Source: Haloferax denitrificans ATCC 35960
GTDB taxonomy: Archaea; Halobacteriota; Halobacteria; Halobacteriales; Haloferacaceae
Assembly: GCF_000337795.1 (NCBI RefSeq)
Contig: NZ_AOLP01000001.1
Coordinates: forward strand, 372,001-436,000
Direction of reading: 5' to 3'
DNA: 64,000 nucleotides
The position numbers and the translations under genes are program-made. Below the pieces are notes generated by a model. That model had not been told where the DNA came from and searched no databases. It was given only the letters and a program-made list of their open reading frames with translations. Positions 16,557-25,628 of the stretch are shown one piece after another (positions within the stretch are counted from its first letter, which is position 1; every line of letters starts with the position of its first letter).

Positions 16557-17159
16557 ATGTCCGAGGCGCAGACCGTACACCTCACCTACGATGATGGGGC
16601 GCGGGCGGTCGAACTAGCGCGGGAATCGGTCGAATCGTACGTTCTTCACGGGCAGAGAGAACAACCGGGCAGCATGCGCGACGCGTTTTACGCCCGAACC
16701 GGGGCGTTCGTCCGCATCAAGTCGACACGTGGGCGCGGTCGACTGCGGGGCTGTGCGGGCGCGTATCGGGGGAAAGACCAACTCGGTCACGCCATCGTCG
16801 ACGCGGCCATCAAGGCCGCGTCGGGCGACTCGTGTCAGACCGAAATCGAAGCACCCGAACTCCCGAACCTGAACATCTCTGTTTGTATCGTCAACAACTA
16901 CACGCTGACTAACGACCCAGTCGCAGACATCGAACTCGGCACCCACGGAATCGCCATCGACGCCGGCGGCACCCACGGCTGGATGTATCCGACGCTCCCC
17001 ATCGAACTCGGCTGGTCGAAAGAGGAGTTCCTCACGAACGCCTGTCGCAAAGCCGGCCTGTCGCCGCTGGCGTGGCAGGACGACGACACGATGATTACCC
17101 TGTTCGAAGGGCAGGTCTTCCGCGAGCGCGACGACGGCGGAAGCGTCGAAGCGCTGTAA
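16557..17159 (+). CDS. AMMECR1-domain protein (TIGR00296 family)
   Basis: A 200-residue protein with the AMMECR1 core: RGCAGAYRGKDQLGHAIVDA, then PELPNLNISVCIVNNYTL, IELGTHGIAID and a Leu-Gly-Trp-Ser-Lys-Glu-Glu-Phe-Leu stretch. The family is conserved from archaea to humans and often neighbours MEMO-like genes elsewhere; its biochemical function is not established. ATG 16557 lies near a TATA-like element and gives the expected length. It is divergent from the RNase P RNA. Confidence 0.9.
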   Translation: MSEAQTVHLTYDDGARAVELARESVESYVLHGQREQPGSMRDAFYARTGAFVRIKSTRGRGRLRGCAGAYRGKDQLGHAIVDAAIKAASGDSCQTEIEAPELPNLNISVCIVNNYTLTNDPVADIELGTHGIAIDAGGTHGWMYPTLPIELGWSKEEFLTNACRKAGLSPLAWQDDDTMITLFEGQVFRERDDGGSVEAL

Positions 17160-17249
17160 GTCGTCGCGGCGACGACTCGACTCCTTGGGGGGGAGAGATA
17201 CGACCGGCGAGCGACGGCTCCGAACGCCGTCGAAGAACGAGAGCGCGTC

Positions 17250-18407
17250 TTACTCCTCGCCGAAGCCGACCGACTCGGCGTCTTCTCTGGCCCGCGTCGC
17301 GGCCGCGTCGATGTCGAAGTCGAACTCCGAGACGACCTCGCCGTCGCGGATGAGCGGTTCGAGGAGCGACTCGCCATCGGTCGGGCCGGGCCGCCCGCGG
17401 AGGCCGACGTGGTGGCCGCCGTCGGCCGTGCGGTAGACCTCTTTGACGCCCGAGAGTTTGCCCCGCTTGGCCGCGGGTTCGCCGTCGACCTCGACGATGT
17501 CGAGCGCGAAGTCCACCGGGTTGGCGTTCGAGATGTAGCCGCCGACGCCGAAGCCCTCGACCACGTCGCGGAGGTGCCGGAGTTCCGCCGGGCCGAGGCC
17601 GCCGCTCACGAAGATGCCGACGTCCTCGTGGCCGCGGGCGTCGAGCACCCAGCGGACCTCGCGGACGATGTGGCGGAAGTCGCCGCGGCGCGAGGAGGTG
17701 GTGTCGAGGCGGACGCTGTCGAGGTCGTCGCCGAGCGCCTCGACGGCCTGCAGGACCTCCTCGGTCTCGTCGCCGTAGGTGTCACAGAGGGCGACCCGCG
17801 GCACGTCCTCGGCGACCGCCTCGTCGAAGGCGCGGAACGCCTCGGCCTGATGGCCGCGCCCGAAGGCGATGAGGAGCGCGTGGGGCATCGTCCCCGACGC
17901 CTCCTTCCCGAGAATCTCGCCGGCGGCGACGTGCGAGAAGCCGTCGAGGCCGGCGACGAGGGCGCTTCGCTCGACCATCGCGGCGATGGCGGGGTGGACG
18001 TGTCGCGCGCCGAACGACAGCACCGTCGAGTCGGGGGCCGCCGAGCGGGCTTCGAGGGCGGCCGTCGCACAGCCCGAGGCGTGCGAGAGGAAGCCCAGAA
18101 GCGAGGTTTCGAGCCGGGCGAATTCGAGGTAGTCGCCCTCGATTCGCATCACGGGGCCGCCGTCGAACAGCGTGCCCTCGGGCACGGCGTCGACGTCGAT
18201 ATCGCGGCCGGAGAGCAGTTCCGCGGCGTCTTTCACGCCGGCGAACAGCTCGAACTCGCCGTCGGGGAACTGGTCGGCCGTCACCTCGGCGACGACGCGG
18301 GGGTTCTTGCCCGCGTGTCGGAGGGTCGCCTCGGTCCGCTCGAAGTAGGCGTCGGTCGCGACGCCGTCGCGGATGGCCTCGGGACCGACGATATCGAAGT
18401 CACTCAT
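17250..18407 (-). CDS. pncB: Nicotinate phosphoribosyltransferase
   Basis: A 385-residue enzyme matching archaeal NAPRTases: TDAYFERTEATLRHAGKNP at the N-terminus, FGARHVHPAIAAMVERSAL carrying the phosphorylatable His region, DTTSSRRGDFRHIVREVRW, and GIFVSGGLGPAEL for the phosphoribosyl-binding part. It converts nicotinate plus PRPP to nicotinate mononucleotide in NAD salvage. I chose ATG 18407 (MSDFDIVGP); an in-frame ATG 15 nt upstream is possible. A nicotinamidase-like gene 3.3 kb away would supply its substrate. Confidence 0.9.
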   Translation of the reverse strand: MSDFDIVGPEAIRDGVATDAYFERTEATLRHAGKNPRVVAEVTADQFPDGEFELFAGVKDAAELLSGRDIDVDAVPEGTLFDGGPVMRIEGDYLEFARLETSLLGFLSHASGCATAALEARSAAPDSTVLSFGARHVHPAIAAMVERSALVAGLDGFSHVAAGEILGKEASGTMPHALLIAFGRGHQAEAFRAFDEAVAEDVPRVALCDTYGDETEEVLQAVEALGDDLDSVRLDTTSSRRGDFRHIVREVRWVLDARGHEDVGIFVSGGLGPAELRHLRDVVEGFGVGGYISNANPVDFALDIVEVDGEPAAKRGKLSGVKEVYRTADGGHHVGLRGRPGPTDGESLLEPLIRDGEVVSEFDFDIDAAATRAREDAESVGFGEE

Positions 18408-18484
18408 TGGCGCGGATTCCACCCGGCCGATGAAAAAGGTGTATAATCGGTCACGTGCGTCGAAGACGAATTGTCTTCAACGGC

Positions 18485-18553
18485 TCAGCAGACGGCGACG
18501 AACAGGACGAGCGAGGAGGCGACGAGCGCGAAGCGACCGAGACGCCGGGGCAT
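18485..18553 (-). CDS. Possible 22-aa single-helix microprotein
   Basis: ATG 18553 encodes MPRRLGRFALVASSLVLFVA followed by VC and a stop. Two or three basic residues precede one hydrophobic helix, the layout of a membrane microprotein. It lies 37 bp downstream of the Hvo_1808-type lipoprotein gene on the same strand and could be its last cistron. No ribosome-binding site is obvious. Could be chance. Confidence 0.3.
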   Translation of the reverse strand: MPRRLGRFALVASSLVLFVAVC

Positions 18554-18589
18554 ACGAAACAGCCGTCAGCGATGCTACAAGTGCTTCTC

Positions 18590-20014
18590 CTAGCTTCGCT
18601 CGTGAATCTCGTCTAACTTCGCCACCGTCGGCGCGTTGACGACGGTGACGGTGTCGCCGTCTCTCGTCACCCGGTAGGCGTCGGCGAAGGGGCCGTCGTC
18701 GACGCGGTAGGTGTCCTCGCCCGCGACCGACGCGTTGAGAGAGAGCCGGAGCGTGTCGTTCACGTACGCCCGTTCGAACTGCTCGGCGTCCGCCTCGGTG
18801 TCCCAGACCGTCCGCCAGACGTAGCCGCGCTCGTGGGGGTTCGCCTCGTAGGTCCCGTCCGACGCCGGGCGGTAGGGGACCACCGCGTCGCCGGCCCAGC
18901 CCGCCGAGGGCTCGGCGGTGTAGTTGTACGGCGAGTACGCGCCGGGGTCCTGTTGGAGGCCCGCCCGGTCGACGGCGCGGTGCTTCCAGAACGTCGCGAA
19001 GATGGACGCCTCGCCGACCGCGTCGGCGACGGGGTCGGTGTCGTAGCGCGTCCACGCGGCCGACGAGCGGTCTTCGACCGTCACCGCGACCGGGCGCTCG
19101 TCGGGGTACCGGTTCGGGTGGAGCACCTGCTCGGTCGAGGTGGGGCGGTCGGCGTAGGCCGCGTCGACGGCCGCCCAGCCGCCGCGGTCGCGCAGGTCCG
19201 AGACGAACGTCGGCCCCTCGCTGTAGGGCGTGTAGATGACGAGGAAGACCGGGTAGTCGACCGAGCCGCCGCCCGCTCCACTGCTCGACGGCTGAGGGAC
19301 GCAGTCCCAGTCGGCCTCACAGCGGGCTTCGTACAGGCCGTCGACGTAGCGGGCGTCGCCTTCGACCAGCCCGCCGTGGGCGAGTTGGGCGTCCTGCGTC
19401 GTCGGCGAGCCGTCCAAGCCGAACTGCTGGTCCTGTGCGGCGTGGACCAGCTCGTGGGCGAGCGTCCGGCGGTCGATGGTCGGTTGGTCGTCGTCGCTCA
19501 CGACGACGATGCGGCCCTCGGAGGGGTCGTAGTAGCCGAGCACCACGCCGCCGTACAGTTCGTCGAACACCTCGTCGATGGTCCGGTCCTCGCCGACCAG
19601 TAACAGCGCCTCCCACACCTGGTCGTTCCAGTCGCTGTGGACCGGGTCGGTCGACTCGTCGGACTCGTTTCGGTACTCGGCGCGCGAGACGACCTCGACC
19701 GGCACGGACTCCTCGAACTCCAGTTCGCGGACGACCTCGACGCGGGCCATCGTGCGGGCGACGAACGCCTCCATCTCGGAGTCGTTCAGCCCGTCGGACT
19801 GGTCGACCGCGATGGACTCGTTGTACCAGTAGCCGTTCTCCCAGCCCAGCCGGTCGGTCGGCGGGTCGTCGGGCCACGACCAGTCGGCGGCATCCGCAGT
19901 CCCGCCCGCGGCGTCCGAGTCGTCGCTCGCGGCGCTCGGGTCGGCGACGGGGGCGGCACAGCCGGCGACGACGAGCAGAAGCGCGGAGAAAACGGCGGCG
20001 AGACGGCGGTTCAT
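18590..20014 (-). CDS. Hvo_1808-family surface lipoprotein with HExxH motif
   Basis: A 474-residue lipoprotein with a signal peptide and lipobox at C19 (VVAGC), a short acidic linker, then GWENGYWYNESIAVDQSDGL. The zinc-protease-like motif H187-E-L-V-H191 sits in LAHELVHAAQDQQFG, so a surface metalloprotease activity is plausible; GLVEGDARYVDGLYE downstream could give the third ligand. Cysteines C232 region and CVPQ suggest one disulfide. The next gene upstream is a clear paralogue, about 45 bp away, so this is a tandem duplication and probably one transcript. Confidence 0.85.
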   Translation of the reverse strand: MNRRLAAVFSALLLVVAGCAAPVADPSAASDDSDAAGGTADAADWSWPDDPPTDRLGWENGYWYNESIAVDQSDGLNDSEMEAFVARTMARVEVVRELEFEESVPVEVVSRAEYRNESDESTDPVHSDWNDQVWEALLLVGEDRTIDEVFDELYGGVVLGYYDPSEGRIVVVSDDDQPTIDRRTLAHELVHAAQDQQFGLDGSPTTQDAQLAHGGLVEGDARYVDGLYEARCEADWDCVPQPSSSGAGGGSVDYPVFLVIYTPYSEGPTFVSDLRDRGGWAAVDAAYADRPTSTEQVLHPNRYPDERPVAVTVEDRSSAAWTRYDTDPVADAVGEASIFATFWKHRAVDRAGLQQDPGAYSPYNYTAEPSAGWAGDAVVPYRPASDGTYEANPHERGYVWRTVWDTEADAEQFERAYVNDTLRLSLNASVAGEDTYRVDDGPFADAYRVTRDGDTVTVVNAPTVAKLDEIHERS

Positions 20015-20059
20015 AGCGAGTCCACGGGCGGGAGACGAAAAAGCGTCCCGGCGGGGGGG

Positions 20060-21493
20060 TTACGACGCGAGCCCCGGCCGAATCTCGTCCACGTCGGCGG
20101 GCGTCGGCCCGTTGACGACGACGACGCGGTCGCCCGTGCGGACGACCCGGAAGGCGTCGTTGAACGGGCCGTCCTCGACGACGTAGATGCCGTCGTCCCG
20201 CTGGGTGGCGTCGTGGGCGCTGAGGATGTTCAGGTAGGCGTCGCGGAACTCCCGCGCGTCGCCGTCGGTGTCCCACTCGGTCACCCAGACGTAGCCGTAG
20301 TCGGTCTCCGCGCCGGCCGCGTTGCGGTAGGGGAACAGGCGGTCGTTCGCCCAGCCGTTCGACGGCTCGGCGTCGTAGTTGTACGTGTCGTACCGCGAGT
20401 TCGTGTCAGCGATGGACTCGACGCGGACGGTCTCCGCGCCGGACGTTCGGGCCTGATACCAGAACATCGCGAACATCGACGCCTCGCCGACCGTGTCGGA
20501 ACCCTCGACGCCCTGGTCGGGGAAGGTCGTCCAGCCGTTCGTCCCCTCGTCGGCGAAGGAGATGGGACGCGGCGACTCGTCGGTCACGTGGATGGTCTGT
20601 TCGGTGGACACCGGCGGGTTGCGGAGGGCGTCGTTGACGGCTTCCCAGCCGCCTCGCTCGTAGAGGTCGTGGACGTACACCGGGCCGTCGGAGTACGGCT
20701 GGTAGATGGTAATCAGGACGCCGAGGTTGGGGTCGCCGCCGCGGCTGTTTTGGGTGTCGGGCGTGGCGACGCAGTCCCACGTCCCGGCGGCGCACCGCTC
20801 GCTGTACTGTCGTTCGACGTAGCTGGCGTCGCCCTCGATGACGCCGTCGGTGGCGAGGTCGCCGTCCTGCGTCTCGCTTCGGAAGCGGGCGTCGGTCAGG
20901 TCGAACCGCTGGTCCTGAACGGCGTGGACCAGTTCGTGAATGAGCGTGGCGTTGTCGATGGTCGGCTCGCCCGGGGAGTCGGTGACGATTTTGATTTCGC
21001 CGTCGGACGGCGAGTAGAAGCCGAGGACCGAACTCCCGGTCGTCGCCGAGATGGCGCTCGCGCTCCCGGTCGACTCACCGGCGATGAAAAGCGCCTCCCA
21101 CACCTGGTCGTTCCAGCGGTTGAACTCGGAGTCCGAGGGGGCGGCGCCGCCGGCGCTGGCGCTCCGGTAGTCGTCTCGGGAGACGACGCTGACGGGGACG
21201 CGCTCGTCGAACTCCAGCTGGCGGATGTGCTCGACGCGGGCCATCCCGCGGGCGACGAACGCCTCCATCTCGGAGTCGTTCAGCCCGTCGGACTGGTCGA
21301 CCGCGATGGGCTCGTCGTACCAGTAGCCGTTCTCCCAGCCGAGGACGTCCTGGTCGGGGTCGTCGAAGCCGTCTCTGTCCGGGTGGGGGGTCGCGGGCGA
21401 CGCGTCGCCGCCGGGCGCGGCCGTCGGGGCGGCACAGCCGGCGAGAACCAAGAGTACGGCGGCGAAAACGGCGCGGAGACCGGTGGTTCGCAT
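20060..21493 (-). CDS. Hvo_1808-family surface lipoprotein with HExxH motif (paralogue)
   Basis: A 477-residue lipoprotein with lipobox LAGC at C20. It is strongly similar to the gene just downstream: both have GWENGYWY, then VDQSDGLNDSEMEAFVAR and WNDQVWEAL. The putative zinc motif is H186-E-L-V-H190 (IHELVHAVQDQRFD), with VIEGDASYVERQY as the likely partner helix. It is the promoter-proximal member of the tandem pair. The family is named after a Haloferax surface protein, which is one reason to assign the window to that genus. Substrate unknown. Confidence 0.85.
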   Translation of the reverse strand: MRTTGLRAVFAAVLLVLAGCAAPTAAPGGDASPATPHPDRDGFDDPDQDVLGWENGYWYDEPIAVDQSDGLNDSEMEAFVARGMARVEHIRQLEFDERVPVSVVSRDDYRSASAGGAAPSDSEFNRWNDQVWEALFIAGESTGSASAISATTGSSVLGFYSPSDGEIKIVTDSPGEPTIDNATLIHELVHAVQDQRFDLTDARFRSETQDGDLATDGVIEGDASYVERQYSERCAAGTWDCVATPDTQNSRGGDPNLGVLITIYQPYSDGPVYVHDLYERGGWEAVNDALRNPPVSTEQTIHVTDESPRPISFADEGTNGWTTFPDQGVEGSDTVGEASMFAMFWYQARTSGAETVRVESIADTNSRYDTYNYDAEPSNGWANDRLFPYRNAAGAETDYGYVWVTEWDTDGDAREFRDAYLNILSAHDATQRDDGIYVVEDGPFNDAFRVVRTGDRVVVVNGPTPADVDEIRPGLAS

Positions 21494-21576
21494 ATCGTAC
21501 CCTTAGACTCCGGAGTGAAGTACCTTGTCGGGTTCGGGCGTCGAAACGGCGGACTGCGAGCCGGTTCTGGGTCGGT

Positions 21577-21647
21577 CGAGTCGAAACCGGGGTGGGTCGG
21601 TTAAGTCGAGTCGAATCGAGCGGAGTCGAATCGAGTCGAAACCGGGG
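21577..21647. repeat. 16-bp direct repeat with GAGTCGAATCGAGC-type filler
   Basis: CGAGTCGAAACCGGGG occurs at 21577-21592 and again at 21632-21647, with several degenerate GAGTCGAATC units between. The block lies between the divergent Hvo_1808-type and nicotinamidase-like genes, where promoters or operators are expected. It may be simple slippage. Confidence 0.6.
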
Positions 21648-21688
21648 CGGCGCGTACTGTTTTGGTCGTCCCGGCGCAATCCACGGAC

Positions 21689-22261
21689 ATGGCACTCGAC
21701 CCGAACCGAACCGCGGTGGTCGTCGTCGATATGCAGAACGGCTTTTGTCACCCCGACGGGAGCCTGTTCGCGCCGGGGAGCGAATCCGCTGTCGGCCCCG
21801 TCACGGAGCTCGTCGCCGCCGCCCGCGACGCCGGCGCGCGCGTCGTCTACACCCGCGACGTCCACCCGCCGGAGCAGTTCGACGACAACCACTACTACGA
21901 CGAGTTCGAGCGCTGGGGCGAACACGTCGTCGAGGGGACGTGGGACGCCGACCTCCACGGCGACCTCGACGTCCGCGACGAGGACCTCGTCGTCGAGAAG
22001 CACACCTACGACGCGTTCTATCAGACGCAACTGGAGGGCTGGCTCGACAGCCACGGCGTGGACGACCTGCTCGTCTGCGGGACGCTGGCGAACGTCTGCG
22101 TCCTCCACACCGCCGGGAGCGCCGGCCTGCGCGACTACCGGCCGATTCTCGTCACCGACGCGCTCGGCTACATCGAAGAAGAACACAAGGCGTACGCCGT
22201 CGACCACGCCGACTGGCTGTTCGGCGAGACGACGGCGCTCGCGGACGTGTCGTTCGAGTAG
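21689..22261 (+). CDS. Isochorismatase-fold cysteine hydrolase, probable nicotinamidase
   Basis: A 190-residue protein with the family triad D14 (VVVDMQNGFC), K104 (VVEKHTYDAF) and C137 (GTLANVCVLHTA), including the cis-peptide region before the Cys. Metal-ligand positions D58/H59 (TRDVHPP) fit nicotinamidases. I chose ATG 21689 (MALDPNRTAVVVVD). The closeness of nicotinate phosphoribosyltransferase supports nicotinamide to nicotinate hydrolysis, the first step of NAD salvage, but other isochorismatase-fold activities are possible. Confidence 0.8.
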   Translation: MALDPNRTAVVVVDMQNGFCHPDGSLFAPGSESAVGPVTELVAAARDAGARVVYTRDVHPPEQFDDNHYYDEFERWGEHVVEGTWDADLHGDLDVRDEDLVVEKHTYDAFYQTQLEGWLDSHGVDDLLVCGTLANVCVLHTAGSAGLRDYRPILVTDALGYIEEEHKAYAVDHADWLFGETTALADVSFE

Positions 22262-22321
22262 CCGGTCGGTCCCGCCGGACGCGGCCGGTTCCCCGGGGCC
22301 GGCGTCGGTCCCGACCGGGGT

Positions 22322-22807
22322 TCAGTCCCGAAAGAGCCGATACGCGCCCTGTCCGGTGGCGACGGCGTCGTCCCAGTCGCTCGACGGCGACTGCCGGGCG
22401 GCCACGTCGGCGTCCCCCTCGGGGTCGGTGCTGACGACGGTGATGGTGCTCACGCCGACCGACCCGCCCGCGCGGACCACCTCGGCGACCGCCGTCAGGT
22501 CGCCCGACGCCCGCCGCAGGTAGTTCACGTTGAGGTTGATGGTGGCGACGCCTCCGGCGACCGGGTCATCGAGCATCGTTCGGAGGGCGATGCCGCCCGC
22601 GGTGTCGATGAGCGTCGCCGCGATGCCGCCGTGGATGGTGGGCGGTAACACGGTGTTAGTGAGCTTTTCGTCGTACGGAATCGACATCACGATGCGGCCG
22701 CGCTCGATGGCGTCGACGCTGGTGTTGAGCCACGACAGGTAGCCGTGTTCGTCCTCGATGTGTCGCTGGACGATGGCCGCGGCCTCGGCGGGAAAGTCGT
22801 CGGTCAT
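22322..22807 (-). CDS. PaaI-type hotdog-fold thioesterase
   Basis: A 161-residue single hotdog domain with the motif TIHGGIAATLIDTAGGIALRT (catalytic Asp/His-Gly region) and NLNVNYLRRASGDL after it, as in PaaI/YdiI acyl-CoA thioesterases. I chose ATG 22807 (MTDDFPAEA) because the upstream extension overlaps the promoter. It probably hydrolyses a cytoplasmic acyl-CoA. The tail (YRLFRD) follows a Ser/Asp-rich linker. It is divergent from the PAS/GAF kinase. Confidence 0.85.
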   Translation of the reverse strand: MTDDFPAEAAAIVQRHIEDEHGYLSWLNTSVDAIERGRIVMSIPYDEKLTNTVLPPTIHGGIAATLIDTAGGIALRTMLDDPVAGGVATINLNVNYLRRASGDLTAVAEVVRAGGSVGVSTITVVSTDPEGDADVAARQSPSSDWDDAVATGQGAYRLFRD

Positions 22808-22979
22808 ATCACGAACGAGTATGTCAAATAGTATGTAACCGACGGTCGGTGACATCCCCGCCGGGAGTCACGTGAGCGAAGCGAACGGGCCCGACGGGAT
22901 TCCCACGAGCGCGAGCGAGTGGGAAGTCGTCAGGTCGGAATCACGTGAAATATATACACGTTCACGGAGTGGTACGGAT

Positions 22980-25571
22980 ATGAGCGACTCCCGCGTCGTG
23001 CTGGTCGACGAGTGCCCCGAGGGACTCGTCGAGGCCATCGAGCGACGCGGGTTCACGACCGAGACGTGCGCGGACCGCGACGCCGTGTTCGGCGCGCTCG
23101 ACGACGGGGTCGGCGGCGTCGTCGCCCGCGGGGCCGTCGACACCGACTTCGTCTCCCGCGTCCGCGCCCGAATCGGCGTGGTTCCGGTGTTTTTCCTCGG
23201 CGGCGACGGGACCGCGAGCGACGGTGACTCGGCCGCGAGCGCCGGTGCCATCGCCGTCGACGACCCGGAGACGCCGGCGGCGACCGAGGCGGTCGCCGCG
23301 CGGGTCGAACGCGCCATCGAGTTCTCACGGTGGGCGTCGGCGGGGCGGAACTCGGACTCGCTGTACCGCACCGTCGTCGAGCAGAGCCACGACGCCATCT
23401 TCGTCACGCAGGGCGGCGAGTTCCGCTTTTGGAACCGCCGGCTGACCGAGCTCACCGGGCTGAGCGACGGCGAACTCGCCGAGACGCCGGTGTCGAGCGT
23501 CGTCCACCCCGACGACCGCGAGCGGGCCGCCGACATCGCCGCGACGCGGCGGCGGGGCGACGACGCCCCCGTGAGCTACGAGATACGCATCGTCGACGCC
23601 GACGGCGACACCCGCGAGTGTTCGGCGAACGTCAAGGAAATCGAGTATCACGGCTCGTACGGCGTCCTCGTCTCCGTGCGCGACGTGACCGAACAGCGCG
23701 CCACGGAGGCGCAGTTCCGCGGCCTCGTGGAGCTGGCGCGCGACCTCGTGACTCTCGTCGGGACCGACGGGCGAATCAGGTACCAGAGCCCCTCGGTCGC
23801 CGACGTGCTCGGCTTCGAGCCCGACGAGCTGGTCGGAAGCTCCGTCGCGGAGCTGATTCACCCCGACGACTGGGGGCGCGTCGCCGCCGTCTTCGACCAC
23901 GCGCTCCAGACGGACGCCGACGGGACCGACCCCGTCCGGTACCGCCACCGGAACGCCGAGGGGTCGTGGACGTGGCTCGAATCCGTGGGGAGCAATCAGG
24001 CGGACACCTCGGTCGACGGCTTCGTCGTCACCTCGCGGAACGTGACCGAACAGCGGAGCTACGAACAGCGGCTCAAGCGCTACGAGACCGTCGTCGAGAG
24101 CATCGGACAGGGCGCGTACGTGGTCGACGAGTCGGGGGTCGTCCAGTTCATCAACGAGACCGCGCTGTCGCGGACGAGCATTCCCATGTCGTCGTTCGTC
24201 GGCCGGCACGTCTCGGCGCTCCGCGACGCCGGCTATCTCGCCGCCGACCAGTACGAGCGCGTCCGGTCCGCGCTCGACGCCGTCCTCGGCGGCGAGAGCG
24301 AGCGCGAGCGGTTCGAAATCGAGCTGTCGCTCCCGGGAGAGGAGTACGTGGTCGAGTTCACCGTCTCGCCCATCGTCGGCGACGACGGCGAGGTCGTGGG
24401 CGCGGTCGGCGTCTCGACGGACGTGACGGAACGGAAGCGGTACGAACAGCGGCTCAACGCGCTCCACGCCTCGACCCGGCGGCTGACGGGGGCGACCAGC
24501 CGCGAGGAGGTCGCCGACATCGTCCGCGAGGCGGCCACCGAGGTCCTCGACTACGCGATAAGCGGCGTCCTCCTGTACGACGAGTCGCAGGACGCGCTCG
24601 TTCCGACGGCGCTCACCGACGAGGCCCGGGAGGTGTTCGGCGACGTGCCGCCGGTGCCGCGGGGGACCGGCCTGACGTGGGAGGTGTTCGAGCGCGGCGA
24701 GCACAACCTCTACCGGGACGTGGGCTCGAACCCGCGTCGGTTCGTCCTCGACGCCGGGGTCAAAGAGGAGCTCATCGTCCCGATTCCCGACCACGGCGTG
24801 TTCTTCGTCGCCTCGCTCGACGAGGGGGAGCTGGCCGACCAGCGCGTCGCGCTGGCGAAGGTGCTGGCCGCGAACACCCGCGCCGTCTTGGACCGGGTCG
24901 AACGCGAGCGGCTCCTGCGGAGGCGCGAGCGCGAGCTCGCCAGCCAGAACGAACAGCTCGAATCGTTCGCGTCGGTCGTCTCCCACGACCTCAAGAACCC
25001 GCTCAACGCGGCGATGGGCTACCTCGACCTCGCCCGCGAGAAGTACGACGGCGACGAGTTGGACCGCGTGGCCGACGCCCACGAGCGGATGGCCGGCATC
25101 GTCGAGGACGTGCTCGCGCTCGCGCAGAACGGTCAGACGGTCGAAGAGGCCGAGCGGCTGTCGCTCCGTTCCGTCGCCGAGGCGGCGTGGACGACCGCCG
25201 CGGGCGGCGCGCCGAGCCCGACGCTCGCTATCGACGGCGAGGTCACGGTCGACGCCCACCGCGGGCGGCTCAGACAGCTCCTCGAGAACCTCTTTTCGAA
25301 CGCGATTCGACACGGCGGCGACGACGTGACCGTCCGCGTCGGTCCGCTCGGCGACCGCGACGGCTTCTACGTCGAAGACGACGGCCCGGGGATTCCGCCG
25401 GACGAGCGTCCCCGCATCTTCGAGGCGGGCTACACCACGAGCACCGAGGGGACCGGATTCGGACTCAGCGTCGTCATGAGCGTCGTGAACGCCCACGGCT
25501 GGAGCGTCTGGTTCGTCGAGAGCGACGAGGGCGGCGCGCGGTTCGAAATCACGACGGAGAGCGGCCGCTGA
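22980..25571 (+). CDS. PAS/GAF sensor histidine kinase
   Basis: An 863-residue kinase. Order: receiver-like or degenerate N-terminal domain 1-115, PAS 126-240, PAS 245-360, PAS 365-485, GAF about 490-640, HisKA with H669 (VVSHDLKNPLNAAMGYLDLA), HATPase about 750-860 (NLFSNAIRHG, EDDGPGIPPDE, TGFGLSVVMSVV). The start ATG 22980 is 30 nt below AAATATATACA, a strong TATA element, so a leaderless transcript is likely. There are no membrane helices. It probably senses redox, light or a small molecule through the PAS/GAF units and signals to an unlinked regulator. Confidence 0.92.
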   Translation: MSDSRVVLVDECPEGLVEAIERRGFTTETCADRDAVFGALDDGVGGVVARGAVDTDFVSRVRARIGVVPVFFLGGDGTASDGDSAASAGAIAVDDPETPAATEAVAARVERAIEFSRWASAGRNSDSLYRTVVEQSHDAIFVTQGGEFRFWNRRLTELTGLSDGELAETPVSSVVHPDDRERAADIAATRRRGDDAPVSYEIRIVDADGDTRECSANVKEIEYHGSYGVLVSVRDVTEQRATEAQFRGLVELARDLVTLVGTDGRIRYQSPSVADVLGFEPDELVGSSVAELIHPDDWGRVAAVFDHALQTDADGTDPVRYRHRNAEGSWTWLESVGSNQADTSVDGFVVTSRNVTEQRSYEQRLKRYETVVESIGQGAYVVDESGVVQFINETALSRTSIPMSSFVGRHVSALRDAGYLAADQYERVRSALDAVLGGESERERFEIELSLPGEEYVVEFTVSPIVGDDGEVVGAVGVSTDVTERKRYEQRLNALHASTRRLTGATSREEVADIVREAATEVLDYAISGVLLYDESQDALVPTALTDEAREVFGDVPPVPRGTGLTWEVFERGEHNLYRDVGSNPRRFVLDAGVKEELIVPIPDHGVFFVASLDEGELADQRVALAKVLAANTRAVLDRVERERLLRRRERELASQNEQLESFASVVSHDLKNPLNAAMGYLDLAREKYDGDELDRVADAHERMAGIVEDVLALAQNGQTVEEAERLSLRSVAEAAWTTAAGGAPSPTLAIDGEVTVDAHRGRLRQLLENLFSNAIRHGGDDVTVRVGPLGDRDGFYVEDDGPGIPPDERPRIFEAGYTTSTEGTGFGLSVVMSVVNAHGWSVWFVESDEGGARFEITTESGR

Positions 25572-25628
25572 CGGGTCGAAAGCGCCACCGGCGGCAACAC
25601 TAACTGGCGGTCGTCCGAACCGAACGCC

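Noticed and set aside
19637-21604. 655-codon plus-strand frame
   Set aside because: Antisense to both Hvo_1808-type genes, Val/Arg-rich without a family.
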